In this document: one piece after another, positions 1 through 6,471 of the stretch | How the letters are laid out: the number at the start of each line of letters is the position of its first letter | Position numbering within the stretch: position 1 is the stretch's first letter | Assembly: GCA_030747575.1 (NCBI GenBank) | Contig: JASLKI010000214.1 | Span: forward strand, 1 to 9,589 | Direction of reading: 5' to 3' | From: Verrucomicrobiota bacterium | GTDB taxonomy: Bacteria; Verrucomicrobiota; Verrucomicrobiia; Limisphaerales; UBA1096 | Length of the DNA stretch: 9,589 nt | Translations under genes and position numbers: made by a program | The notes under the pieces: model-generated | Databases searched by the model: none | Told to the model about the DNA's origin: nothing | The model's input: only the letters and a program-made list of their open reading frames with translations

Positions 1-384
1 ATCCGAGTATGTCAATATGATTTGGGTTTTCTCGCTACTTAAACTCTTTGTCTCGGAACTAAAATGCCAATCTTTAAGAAGATCGATTGATTTCATTCCA
101 TCGTACCTGAAGGAAAATGGCGTTCGATCTTTGTCTGCGAGATATTCGGCTAACCATTTATCTCGACTATCATATGCCGCAGAATCTGAGATGCGATCTA
201 AGGTCACCTCAGAATGTGCACAGATGCCATTATTAGACAGTAGCCCTAAAAGAAAGATCGCATGTATCGAGGCTACCGTGATTAGCCATTGATGAGAACG
301 TTGAACAATGCCAAGTGATTGATGTTTGGAGAATGGGTTGTCTAGTCCAGTATATGGTGAGTAACGAGTTAATCTTTTTAGCAT
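1..384 (-). CDS. GH36-like alpha-galactosidase, N-terminal fragment (runs off left edge)
   Basis: A 128-codon open frame starts with ATG at 384-382 and is still open at base 1, so only the N-terminus is present. After a basic n-region, residues 33-56 form a hydrophobic stretch (WLITVASIHAIFLLGLLS) followed by NNGICAHS, which fits a Sec signal peptide with an unusually long leader. Residues 77-128 contain WLAEYLADKD, then PFSFRYDG, then LLKDW, then QIILTYSD. This order resembles the N-terminal beta-sandwich of bacterial GH36 alpha-galactosidases (typically a PPFSF-Y-G...LL..W pattern), which hydrolyse terminal alpha-galactosides. The catalytic domain lies outside the window, so activity cannot be judged. 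GC is about 41% over bases 1-360, much lower than the genes to the right, which suggests different ancestry. No clear Shine-Dalgarno precedes the ATG. The start overlaps the stop of a 33-codon ORF by 7 bases. The family call rests on recalled motif similarity. Confidence 0.6.
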   Translation of the reverse strand, partial: MLKRLTRYSPYTGLDNPFSKHQSLGIVQRSHQWLITVASIHAIFLLGLLSNNGICAHSEVTLDRISDSAAYDSRDKWLAEYLADKDRTPFSFRYDGMKSIDLLKDWHFSSETKSLSSEKTQIILTYSD

Positions 385-479
385 AATAACTGTTTAGGGT
401 TACCATCGATCGAAAACTTACGTGAAAAGTTTACATCCGAGAGTAAGCCTACGATTGTTGTGAGTAGGAGGTGTTTCAT
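378..479 (-). CDS. 33-residue ORF beginning with a recurrent signal-peptide-like start
   Basis: ATG at 479-477 opens a 33-codon frame beginning MKHLLLTTIVGLL and ending in KQLLC-stop at 380-378. The first nine residues are hydrophobic with a lysine, like the start of a lipoprotein or secreted signal peptide. The DNA for them is nearly identical to the last bases of the window. I recall MKHLLLTTIAA-type starts on verrucomicrobial ankyrin-repeat lipoproteins; this is memory, not a search. After residue 13 the sequence turns polar and shows no domain. It could be a decayed lipoprotein gene cut off after its signal peptide, a leader coupled to the alpha-galactosidase start it overlaps by 7 bases, or chance. 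It begins 4 bases after the stop of the HIT remnant. No convincing ribosome binding site. Confidence 0.3.
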   Translation of the reverse strand: MKHLLLTTIVGLLSDVNFSRKFSIDGNPKQLLC

Positions 480-481
480 TT
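449..481 (-). repeat. Left copy of a 33-bp direct repeat encoding MKHLLLTTI
   Basis: Bases 449-481 match 9556-9588 at 31 of 33 positions, in the same orientation. The mismatches are at 451 and 473. Both copies place an ATG at the same point of the repeat and read MK(H/N)LLLTTI. The match ends abruptly on both sides. Confidence 0.85.
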
Positions 482-483
482 TA

Positions 484-699
484 TTAATAGTTCCCTTTAC
501 CGGGGATTAGATGCCGCACGCCACCTCTGGGGTTCTCAACATCATTCTTTCTTCTAGGAATCAGATGTACTTGTGCATGGAATATCGTTTGCCCTGCGAC
601 CTCACCGCAGTTCCAACCGATGTTAAAACCCTCCGCGCTGCTGTCTTCCGCCAAATCTAGGGAGAAAAACGCCGCTGGCCAACCTATTTTAACCCATGT
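484..699 (-). pseudogene. 5'-truncated HIT-family hydrolase remnant
   Basis: A minus-strand frame open from 699 and ending TAA at 486-484 has no start codon and gives 71 residues. From about residue 14 it reads as the C-terminal half of a HIT-family protein: EGFNIGWNCGEVAGQTIFH, then a HIT-motif segment, then IPRR, then NPRGGVRHLIPGKGNY at the natural C-terminus. HIT proteins are nucleotide hydrolases or transferases that use an H-x-H-x-H triad. Here the motif reads HAQVHL, with the middle histidine (the nucleophile position) replaced by Gln (CAA, one base from a His codon). The N-terminal half of the domain is missing: an in-frame stop lies at 702-700, and the stop of the cyclase gene is only about 40 bp further upstream. 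Upstream of about 660 the frame (WVKIGWPAAFFS) no longer resembles HIT. Truncation plus loss of the key residue indicate a dead gene. Confidence 0.75.
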
Positions 700-717
700 T
701 TACCGCTTCAAACCAGG

Positions 718-731
718 CGCTTGGCCAAGCG
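718..731. repeat. Perfect 14-bp palindrome CGCTTGGCCAAGCG, intergenic
   Basis: This is the inverted, complete form of the dispersed CGCTTGGCC word, placed 10 bp after the stop of the cyclase gene, the last gene of the block. It could form a short hairpin. Only a three-base U run (GGTTT) follows on the minus strand, so a terminator role is possible but weak. In species with DNA uptake sequences, inverted pairs often sit at gene ends; that is the analogy, not proof. Confidence 0.6.
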
Positions 732-741
732 GCAGCGGGGT

Positions 742-2448
742 TCAGTAGAGTGCGATGGCACGGCCGGGACCACCATGGCAGCCCTTGATTTTCGGCGAGG
801 CAAATAGAAATACCGCCTTGGCTGGTAGTTGTCCAAGTCTGGTCAGAAACTCGACTCCGACCATGTCCTGCGTTCCCAATGTCCAGTAGGTAAATAGTGC
901 CTGTTTTGAATCCACACCTCCGAGCGTGGGGGCGTCAGTGCCCACGCAGCGGATTCCGCGCTTGGCCAAATGCAGGATAGCTCCCGCGTCTGGAGCCGGC
1001 CAGCCTTCGCTGAGTCCGTTGATTGGGTTTTCCATGCACGTTTTACCTTCCGGCAACGGCTTGTAATGGGTGTCCACATGCCCAGTGCGAAACAGAACGA
1101 TTTCACCCCGTTCGAGTTTGCCGGTCTTCTTCTCGTAAACTTCAAGGTGGGCGGCAGTAATCGCCGGTGAGGCAGGCCACTGGCTGTTCTGTGTTGTGCC
1201 GATGAGGGGTCTCACATCGATCACACGGGCGTTTCCCGAAATTTGCGAGAGGGGAACCTTGTCTGCAGTTACTCGACTGGTGCCGCGTTTGCCGAATTTA
1301 ACTTCATATTCCTTGAGCCACTGCAGTACCTTCGGTGGATAATTGTTGTTGTTGAACCCTGGCTTTGGGAGGGAGTAGGCCGGTGGGACTAGGTGTGTAC
1401 CTGCGTGGCTGTCCATCAGATGGGTATGATGAAAGATGTCCAGCGCTGGTTCATAAAAAAAGTCTGCTCGGGTATAGGGATGGCGGTGTCTTGAGACTCC
1501 ACGACCGGGCCAGGTCAACGGATAGTTCGCCGCCATCACCACCGAGAGATCGGCTACCCGTTTTGCGCGCGCGGACTTTATGAGGGAGTCGGCCTGGCCT
1601 CCTACAATGGCAAAGGCTCTTCCCTCTCCATATGGTCCCTTGAAATGCCTCGGCCCCATCATGCAGTAAAACGCCCCGGTCGGCGGGAGCTTCTTAAGAT
1701 TGGTGGCCCCTTCAGTGAAGATCAGGCCCCGCAACAGGCCCTCATCATGAACCGCTGCGGCGAGGTCCGGCATTGGCCCCATTGTCGGGCTGTCACAGCC
1801 AACGGCAGTGACGCCTTTCTTTGCGATGTAGGCCATGCACTCGGGATCGGGGTCTGGCCAGGCTGGCGATTTTTTCTCGAGTGGCAGTGCAAGGAATCTG
1901 CGACCCTCTGGCATAGGTTTGTAATAACGGTCACTGTAATCACTTCTTAGCAGCACGATGTCTCCTTGACCAAGTGGGCGATACTTCTTTTCCCAAGCAA
2001 TGATATGCTCCTTTTTTATAAGGGGACTGACACCATTGGGCGCTTGGTCGAGGAGAGAAGTCACGTCGATGACGCAGGCTTCGCCGACCAGTTTCCAAGC
2101 CGGGGTTTGGTCGGTGTACTCAAGGCCAAGTGGGCCGGCATTCTTGAGTCCGCTGCCCGGGCGCGGGATGGAGTGAGGCGGCACATCGATCTGAGTGCCG
2201 GTGTTGCCGTCGATCTGCAGTAGGTCACTGTTGTAGGGGCTCGATGGCCCGATCCGGATGTAGCGGTTCATGTAAAACCGCGGGAATCCGGTGGCCCAAG
2301 TGCAGGGGTAATTCTCAGCGACGATTAGAGAGAGATCGACAATTTGTCCCTGGTCCCGGTCGTTCGCCTGAACTGAGCTGCTTTGGCCAAGCGCCATGAC
2401 GAAAGTTAGCAGTGTGACTATGTCGACTCTTGTTTTCATGGATTTCAT
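742..2448 (-). CDS. Secreted tandem cyclase-domain protein (putative metal-dependent hydrolase)
   Basis: 568 residues. Residues 1-28 are a Sec signal peptide (basic start, hydrophobic core, SVQA before ND), so the protein should be periplasmic. Two copies of the cyclase/kynurenine-formamidase fold (PF04199 type) follow, at about 36-285 and 297-568. Each has a VDLS/ADLS start, a ligand region, a GDIVLLR/GEIVLFR strand, a WP-D block, an AVGCDSPT/CVGTDAPT strand and a C-terminal GRA(F/I)A. Family members hydrolyse cyclic amides, imides or formamides using the H-x-G-T-H-x-D-x-P-x-H site. Domain 1 has N82, Q86, D88 and H92, losing both metal histidines but keeping H234 and E246. Domain 2 has H348, H352, V354 and Y358, losing Asp and the final His, with Y521 apparently in place of the later His and E533 kept. 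Neither site is canonical. The start is 9 bp after the E2 stop; an alternative ATG lies at 2439. A CGCTTGGCC word lies inside the signal-peptide codons. Confidence 0.8.
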   Translation of the reverse strand: MKSMKTRVDIVTLLTFVMALGQSSSVQANDRDQGQIVDLSLIVAENYPCTWATGFPRFYMNRYIRIGPSSPYNSDLLQIDGNTGTQIDVPPHSIPRPGSGLKNAGPLGLEYTDQTPAWKLVGEACVIDVTSLLDQAPNGVSPLIKKEHIIAWEKKYRPLGQGDIVLLRSDYSDRYYKPMPEGRRFLALPLEKKSPAWPDPDPECMAYIAKKGVTAVGCDSPTMGPMPDLAAAVHDEGLLRGLIFTEGATNLKKLPPTGAFYCMMGPRHFKGPYGEGRAFAIVGGQADSLIKSARAKRVADLSVVMAANYPLTWPGRGVSRHRHPYTRADFFYEPALDIFHHTHLMDSHAGTHLVPPAYSLPKPGFNNNNYPPKVLQWLKEYEVKFGKRGTSRVTADKVPLSQISGNARVIDVRPLIGTTQNSQWPASPAITAAHLEVYEKKTGKLERGEIVLFRTGHVDTHYKPLPEGKTCMENPINGLSEGWPAPDAGAILHLAKRGIRCVGTDAPTLGGVDSKQALFTYWTLGTQDMVGVEFLTRLGQLPAKAVFLFASPKIKGCHGGPGRAIALY

Positions 2449-2457
2449 AGAGTGAAT

Positions 2458-3660
2458 TCAATACGTCAAGCATTCAGGTGGTTTTTCGATTTGTACGGCA
2501 AGATGTTCGAGAAATCTTGCCGCGGGAGCTCCGTCGACAATTCGGTGATCAAAAGTCAGATTTAGGGTTAAGCGCTCCTGACACATGGCTTGTTCCTTTT
2601 GCCATATCACTTTTTCTTGAATGCGCCCAATCCCGAGGACGGCACATTGCGGGGGATTGATAACCGGTGTGAATGCGTCAACACCAAGTCCTCCCAGATT
2701 GGAGATAGTGAATGTGGCAGCTTGCATTTCCTCGGCTTTAAGTTGGCCCATGCGGGCTTTTTCCATCAGTGCTCTTGTTTGCTCGGTCAACTCGTCTATG
2801 GCGAGTCGGTTCGCATTACGGATGACCGGGGTAAGGAGTCCTGCTGGTGTGTCCATCGCGAAGGCAATGTGGATCTGGTCCGGCAGGAAAATCCCGTTTT
2901 CATGCCATTGGCTGTTAAGCTGAGAGTGGCTCTTGAGTGATTCGGCGGTGAGGCGAATGAGCATGTCGTTGTAGCTCGGAATTACTTTTTTTTCGGCGCT
3001 AGTTTGCTTGTATTTTCTGCGCAATTCGACCAGCGCCGTGGCATCCACTTCTCGGTGTAGAGTCACTGGCGCCGCCGGGTCGGTTCCGATCGTCATCTGC
3101 CGGGCAATGACTTTTCGAGTGGCGGAAAGCGGTTCCGTTTTTCCAGTTAACGGGTCATTCGGGCCAGATGTTTGGGCAACAGTAACTGCAGCGCGTATGT
3201 CCTGTTCGCGAATGCGTCCGCCGCGGCCGGTACCTTCAATATTATCCCAGTCGACGTCCATCTCGTTGGCCAAGCGAAGGGCTCTCGGCGAGATGGATTT
3301 CCCGGGGCGCACCGGCTTGGCTTGGGACGCGGCCGGGCCGGGCGATTTGTCGGTCGGGATCTGGTGGCCAGGCTCCGCCTCGGCCCGGGGGGCATCCTTC
3401 CACGGCTCTAGGTCGTCTTCATCAGCGAGAAAAGCTACGCGCTGGCCGACCACAACGGCGTCCCCGAGCTTGGGCGCATCGGGCGGCAGGCGCAGGTAGC
3501 CGGCGTCAAAGGATTCAACTTCCTGGGCGGTCTTGTTCCCCTCCATGACAAACAGCATGTCCCCGACCTCGACCCGTTCACCATCTCTCTTGAGCCATTC
3601 CTGAAATGTGCCCTCCTCCATCGACCAGCCCATGCGGGGCACTATTACTTCCGTTGCCAT
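2458..3660 (-). CDS. Lipoyl E2 acyltransferase of a 2-oxoacid dehydrogenase complex
   Basis: About 400 residues, cytoplasmic. It accepts an acyl group from E1 on a lipoyl-lysine and transfers it to CoA. In the reading begun at GTG 3666 (two residues longer), the lipoyl domain is about 1-85, with the attachment lysine K45 in EGNKTAQE (more often DK-A in housekeeping E2s). A Pro/Ala-rich linker follows, then the peripheral subunit-binding domain at 125-160 (SPRALRLANEMDVDW...GTGRGGRI), then the catalytic domain at about 176-402. This carries the active-site DHRIVDG motif with H374 and D378. A single lipoyl domain and about 400 residues match acetoin- or branched-chain-type E2s rather than multi-lipoyl pyruvate E2s. 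I prefer ATG at 3660 because GAGGAG at 3671-3666 lies 5 bases upstream; that element overlaps the E1 stop, implying translational coupling. The lipoyl enzyme partner is the fused E1 immediately upstream. Confidence 0.92.
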   Translation of the reverse strand: MATEVIVPRMGWSMEEGTFQEWLKRDGERVEVGDMLFVMEGNKTAQEVESFDAGYLRLPPDAPKLGDAVVVGQRVAFLADEDDLEPWKDAPRAEAEPGHQIPTDKSPGPAASQAKPVRPGKSISPRALRLANEMDVDWDNIEGTGRGGRIREQDIRAAVTVAQTSGPNDPLTGKTEPLSATRKVIARQMTIGTDPAAPVTLHREVDATALVELRRKYKQTSAEKKVIPSYNDMLIRLTAESLKSHSQLNSQWHENGIFLPDQIHIAFAMDTPAGLLTPVIRNANRLAIDELTEQTRALMEKARMGQLKAEEMQAATFTISNLGGLGVDAFTPVINPPQCAVLGIGRIQEKVIWQKEQAMCQERLTLNLTFDHRIVDGAPAARFLEHLAVQIEKPPECLTY

Positions 3661-3662
3661 GC

Positions 3663-5672
3663 TCACTCCTCAAGCAGGTCGCGGATGGCGGCCTCTATGG
3701 TGTCCGGGTTGGGTACGATGGCCTGTTCGAGTGGCGGGCTATAGGGAATGGGCGTGTGGAGTCCATTAAGCCGCTTTACCGGCGCGTCGAGTTCATCGAA
3801 GCCTTCCTCGGCTATGTGAGCCGCGATTTCCGAGGTTAGGCTGCATGGGCCAAACGCCTCATCCACCACCAGTAATCGGCCAGTCTTGGATACTGATTGA
3901 AGGATTGTGTCGAAATCCAATGGGGACGCTGTTCGGGGATCTACCACCTCGACTGAGATGCCTTCCTTGGCCAGTTTTTCAGTTGCTTCCAGTGTATGGC
4001 GCACCATCAGAGACAGGGCGACGACGGTGGCGTCCGATCCTTTGCATGCGACTCGCGCTTGGCCAAAAGGAATCTCGTAATCTGATTCAGGAACCTTGCC
4101 CTTGGTGGCCATCAGTTCACGGTGCTCAAGGAACAGTACAGGGTCGTTGCAACGCAGCGCGTGATGAAATAGGCCCTTTGCATCATATGGTGTTGATGGC
4201 AACACTACGCGAATGCCCGGGATGTGCGAGTAGATGGAAGCGTAATTCCCGGAGTGGTGCGTGGCTGCGCTGTGCCCGATGCCGATGCAGCCCCGAAGAA
4301 GAATAGGCATCTTCAAACGGCCACTGCTCATGTAACGCATCTTGGCCACCTGATTGATGACCTCGCCGAAGGCGTCGTTGATGAAGTCGATAAACATGAA
4401 ATCGATTACCGGCCGTGAGCCGGTCATCGCTGCGCCGCATCCGAGCCCGATGAAACCCCGCTCGCAAATCGGAGTGTCGCAAAGGCGTTTTGCCCCGTGT
4501 TCTTCGTACAGGCCAAGCGTGGTGGCGAAATTGCCGCCTCGCTGGCCGATGCCCTCACCCATTACAAAGATGGCCGGGTTGCGTTTCATCTCAAAGGCTA
4601 GTGCTTCAAGTGTGCCGCCTACATATGTCGTCACTCTGTCGCCAGGTTCGGGTAGATTGGGAACAGTTTGGATATCCTCGCAAAAGACATGGTTGGTAAC
4701 TATTCCCGGATCAGGCCAGGCGGCCTGCTCAGCTTCTGTCTGGCCCAGCGCGACTAGTTCCGCGATCTCGTCCTCGATGGTCTTTAGTTCATCAGCCTCT
4801 GCTTTTCCCGATTCAACCAGCGCTTTGCCAAGCTGCCGGATGGGGCAGCGTTCCTTCCATCGTTCTACCTCCTCATGTGTGCGGTAGTTGAAGTCGGGCA
4901 TCCCTTCGGCATGCGCCCGGGTGCGGTAGGTTCTGCACTCTATCAATGTTGGGCCACCACCATGTCGTGCCTGTTCAATGGCCTGTTTGGCGGCCTGCTC
5001 AACCTCACTCACATTGTTGCCATCAACTTCAACTCCGCTCATTCCGTACTGCTTCGCACGCCGTCCGACATGCGGATTGCTACTGGAATAATCGAATGAC
5101 ACCTCGGTTGCGAAATGGTTGTTTTCGCAGACAAAAAGGACAGGCAGTTTCCAGATGCCGGCCATATTGAGCCCCTCATGGAAGGCGCCATTGTTAACGG
5201 CTCCATCCCCGAAAAACGCCACAGCCACATTGTCCCGGCCCAGTAACTTGAAACTGTAGCCACCCCCGCAGGCCTGAAGAATGCAGGGCCCGACGATACC
5301 GCTGGTGCCCATCATCCCAATCTCAGGCTTGAACAGGTGCATGCTGCCGCCGCGGCCCTGGGAACATCCGGTCTCTCGGCCAAACAGCTCTGCGATCAGT
5401 TCCTCCGGCTCCATACCCTTGGCTAGTGCATGTCCGTGACCGCGGTGTGTGCTAAACACGACATCCTCCCGTCTCAGATGATGGCATACCCCAGCGGCGA
5501 TCGCCTCTTGGCCGACATATGTGTGGCAGGCACCGTGAACAAGCCCGCGCTGGTGCGCCTTGGCCAGAGCCAGTTCCGTTTGCCGGATGAGCTGCATTTG
5601 ACGATAAAGAATCAGATTGGTTTCCTTGGTGGCGATCATCGGCTGGTTATTCTTTGAAGGTCTCATTGCCAT
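3663..5672 (-). CDS. Fused alpha-beta E1 of a thiamine-diphosphate 2-oxoacid dehydrogenase
   Basis: 669 residues. It performs ThDP-dependent decarboxylation of a 2-oxoacid (or acetoin-like substrate) and reductively acylates E2. The alpha half (about 15-325) has HTYVGQEA, THRGHGHALA (75-84), SQGRGGSMH (104-112) and the ThDP/Mg motif GDGAVNNG (155-162) ending in ENN at 183-185. A short linker near 325-345 leads to the beta half: MGEGIG (371-376), DTPICERGFIGLGCGAAMTG (399-418), MRYMSSG, HHSGNYASIYSHIPG (472-486), PSTPYDAKGL, FLEHR, then a transketolase C-terminal domain (about 530-669). Most bacteria encode alpha and beta separately, so this is a natural fusion without a frameshift. The long reading overlaps the SDR end by 26 bases and is preceded by GGGGG; an alternative ATG at 5639 (residue 12) would leave 7 bp and better fit the usual E1-alpha N-terminus. 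The adjacent E2 confirms complex membership. Exact 2-oxoacid unknown. Confidence 0.92.
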   Translation of the reverse strand: MAMRPSKNNQPMIATKETNLILYRQMQLIRQTELALAKAHQRGLVHGACHTYVGQEAIAAGVCHHLRREDVVFSTHRGHGHALAKGMEPEELIAELFGRETGCSQGRGGSMHLFKPEIGMMGTSGIVGPCILQACGGGYSFKLLGRDNVAVAFFGDGAVNNGAFHEGLNMAGIWKLPVLFVCENNHFATEVSFDYSSSNPHVGRRAKQYGMSGVEVDGNNVSEVEQAAKQAIEQARHGGGPTLIECRTYRTRAHAEGMPDFNYRTHEEVERWKERCPIRQLGKALVESGKAEADELKTIEDEIAELVALGQTEAEQAAWPDPGIVTNHVFCEDIQTVPNLPEPGDRVTTYVGGTLEALAFEMKRNPAIFVMGEGIGQRGGNFATTLGLYEEHGAKRLCDTPICERGFIGLGCGAAMTGSRPVIDFMFIDFINDAFGEVINQVAKMRYMSSGRLKMPILLRGCIGIGHSAATHHSGNYASIYSHIPGIRVVLPSTPYDAKGLFHHALRCNDPVLFLEHRELMATKGKVPESDYEIPFGQARVACKGSDATVVALSLMVRHTLEATEKLAKEGISVEVVDPRTASPLDFDTILQSVSKTGRLLVVDEAFGPCSLTSEIAAHIAEEGFDELDAPVKRLNGLHTPIPYSPPLEQAIVPNPDTIEAAIRDLLEE
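3666..3671 (-). promoter_or_regulatory. Shine-Dalgarno GAGGAG deciding the E2 start
   Basis: Minus-strand GAGGAG ends 5 bases before ATG 3660-3658 and lies within the last codons of E1, whose stop TGA is at 3665-3663. It supports ATG 3660 rather than the in-frame GTG at 3666, which has no spacing for this element. It is the clearest ribosome binding site in the window. Confidence 0.65.
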
Positions 5673-6456
5673 GCGAGCCCCCGGCGTTCTGGGCTAGGTT
5701 GCCTCCGTCCATCGGGATGAGCGCGCCGGTTATCCACGACGAGGCGTCAGACGCAAGAAAAACAGAGAGCCCGCGGATGTCGTCAGGGTGGCCAAACCGT
5801 CTGGAAGGGATACCACTGAGAAAACGATCGCGAATCCCCGGGTCGGCATCGATGCGCTTCTGGAGTCCATCGTTCATTACCTGCGCTGGCAGAATGGCAT
5901 TAACCCGGACACCACGATGCGCCCACTCGGTGCTTAACTCGCGAGTCATCTGGGCCACCGCGCCCATGGCCATGCTGTAGCCGATGTGTCCCCGGCCCAG
6001 CGCGGTGACGCTGGCGAGCGAGCCGATATTGACAATGCTGCCTTTGCCTCGTGCGAGCATGCGTCGGCCCGCTTCTTGGCAGCAGCAAAATCGGCCCAGC
6101 ACGAGGTTGCGCCATGAGGATTCGATGTCTTTTAGTTGGATTTTCTCTGGTTTTTCGCGGACGGCTTCGCCGGCAACATTGCCGAGAAAATCGATACAGC
6201 CGAACGCTTCGTCGATGCTCTCGAACATGGCCCGGATGTCGTCTGGATTGGATACGTCGCATTTGGCAACATGACATTTTTGGCCGAGCTCCTTGATTTC
6301 CCTTGCTACACCACGTGCACCCTCCTGATTGAGGTCGATTGCAACCACATCCGCCCCGGCCTCGGCAAGGGCAAGTAACATTGCCCGGCCCATGCCGCTG
6401 GCCGCGCCGGACACGGCTGCGACCTTGCCGCTTAGGTTAAAGAGTGAGTTGGTCAT
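5647..6456 (-). CDS. Short-chain dehydrogenase/reductase, catalytic Lys replaced
   Basis: 269 residues, single Rossmann domain of classical SDR length. The cofactor motif is SGAASGMGRA (G17, G21, G23). An acidic D41 at the end of beta-2 (AIDLN) predicts NAD(H) over NADP(H). CDVSN follows at 66-70 and GNVAG at 92-96. The catalytic serine is S146 (VNIGSLAS) and the tyrosine Y160. The residue four after Tyr, Lys in nearly all classical SDRs, is M164: YSMAMGAV where YSASKGAV is usual (ATG for AAG, one base). The C-terminal part (RVNAILPAQV, PDDIRGLSVFLASDASSWITG, DGG) is normal. Expected role: oxidation or reduction of a hydroxyl/keto group on the pathway intermediate. Activity may be changed or lost, or the protein may follow an atypical mechanism. 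It starts 15 bp after the transporter stop and its end overlaps the longer E1 reading. Confidence 0.9.
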   Translation of the reverse strand: MTNSLFNLSGKVAAVSGAASGMGRAMLLALAEAGADVVAIDLNQEGARGVAREIKELGQKCHVAKCDVSNPDDIRAMFESIDEAFGCIDFLGNVAGEAVREKPEKIQLKDIESSWRNLVLGRFCCCQEAGRRMLARGKGSIVNIGSLASVTALGRGHIGYSMAMGAVAQMTRELSTEWAHRGVRVNAILPAQVMNDGLQKRIDADPGIRDRFLSGIPSRRFGHPDDIRGLSVFLASDASSWITGALIPMDGGNLAQNAGGSHGNETFKE

Positions 6457-6471
6457 GGTTGAATTTTATCA

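Noticed and set aside
17..292. Plus-strand 91-codon ORF
   Set aside because: It lies antisense to the glycosidase N-terminus, which has a signal peptide and recognisable family motifs; the plus-strand product shows no domain.
700..741. Rho-independent terminator after the cyclase gene
   Set aside because: The only hairpin is the 14-bp word palindrome and it lacks a proper U tract, so I list it as a repeat, not a terminator.
3008..3499. Plus-strand 163-codon ORF
   Set aside because: Fully antisense to the E2 gene; Ser/Arg/Ala-rich low-complexity product expected from reading a GC-rich gene backwards.
4354..4887. Plus-strand 177-codon ORF
   Set aside because: Antisense to the E1 fusion over conserved motifs; Ser/Pro-rich and without any recognisable fold.
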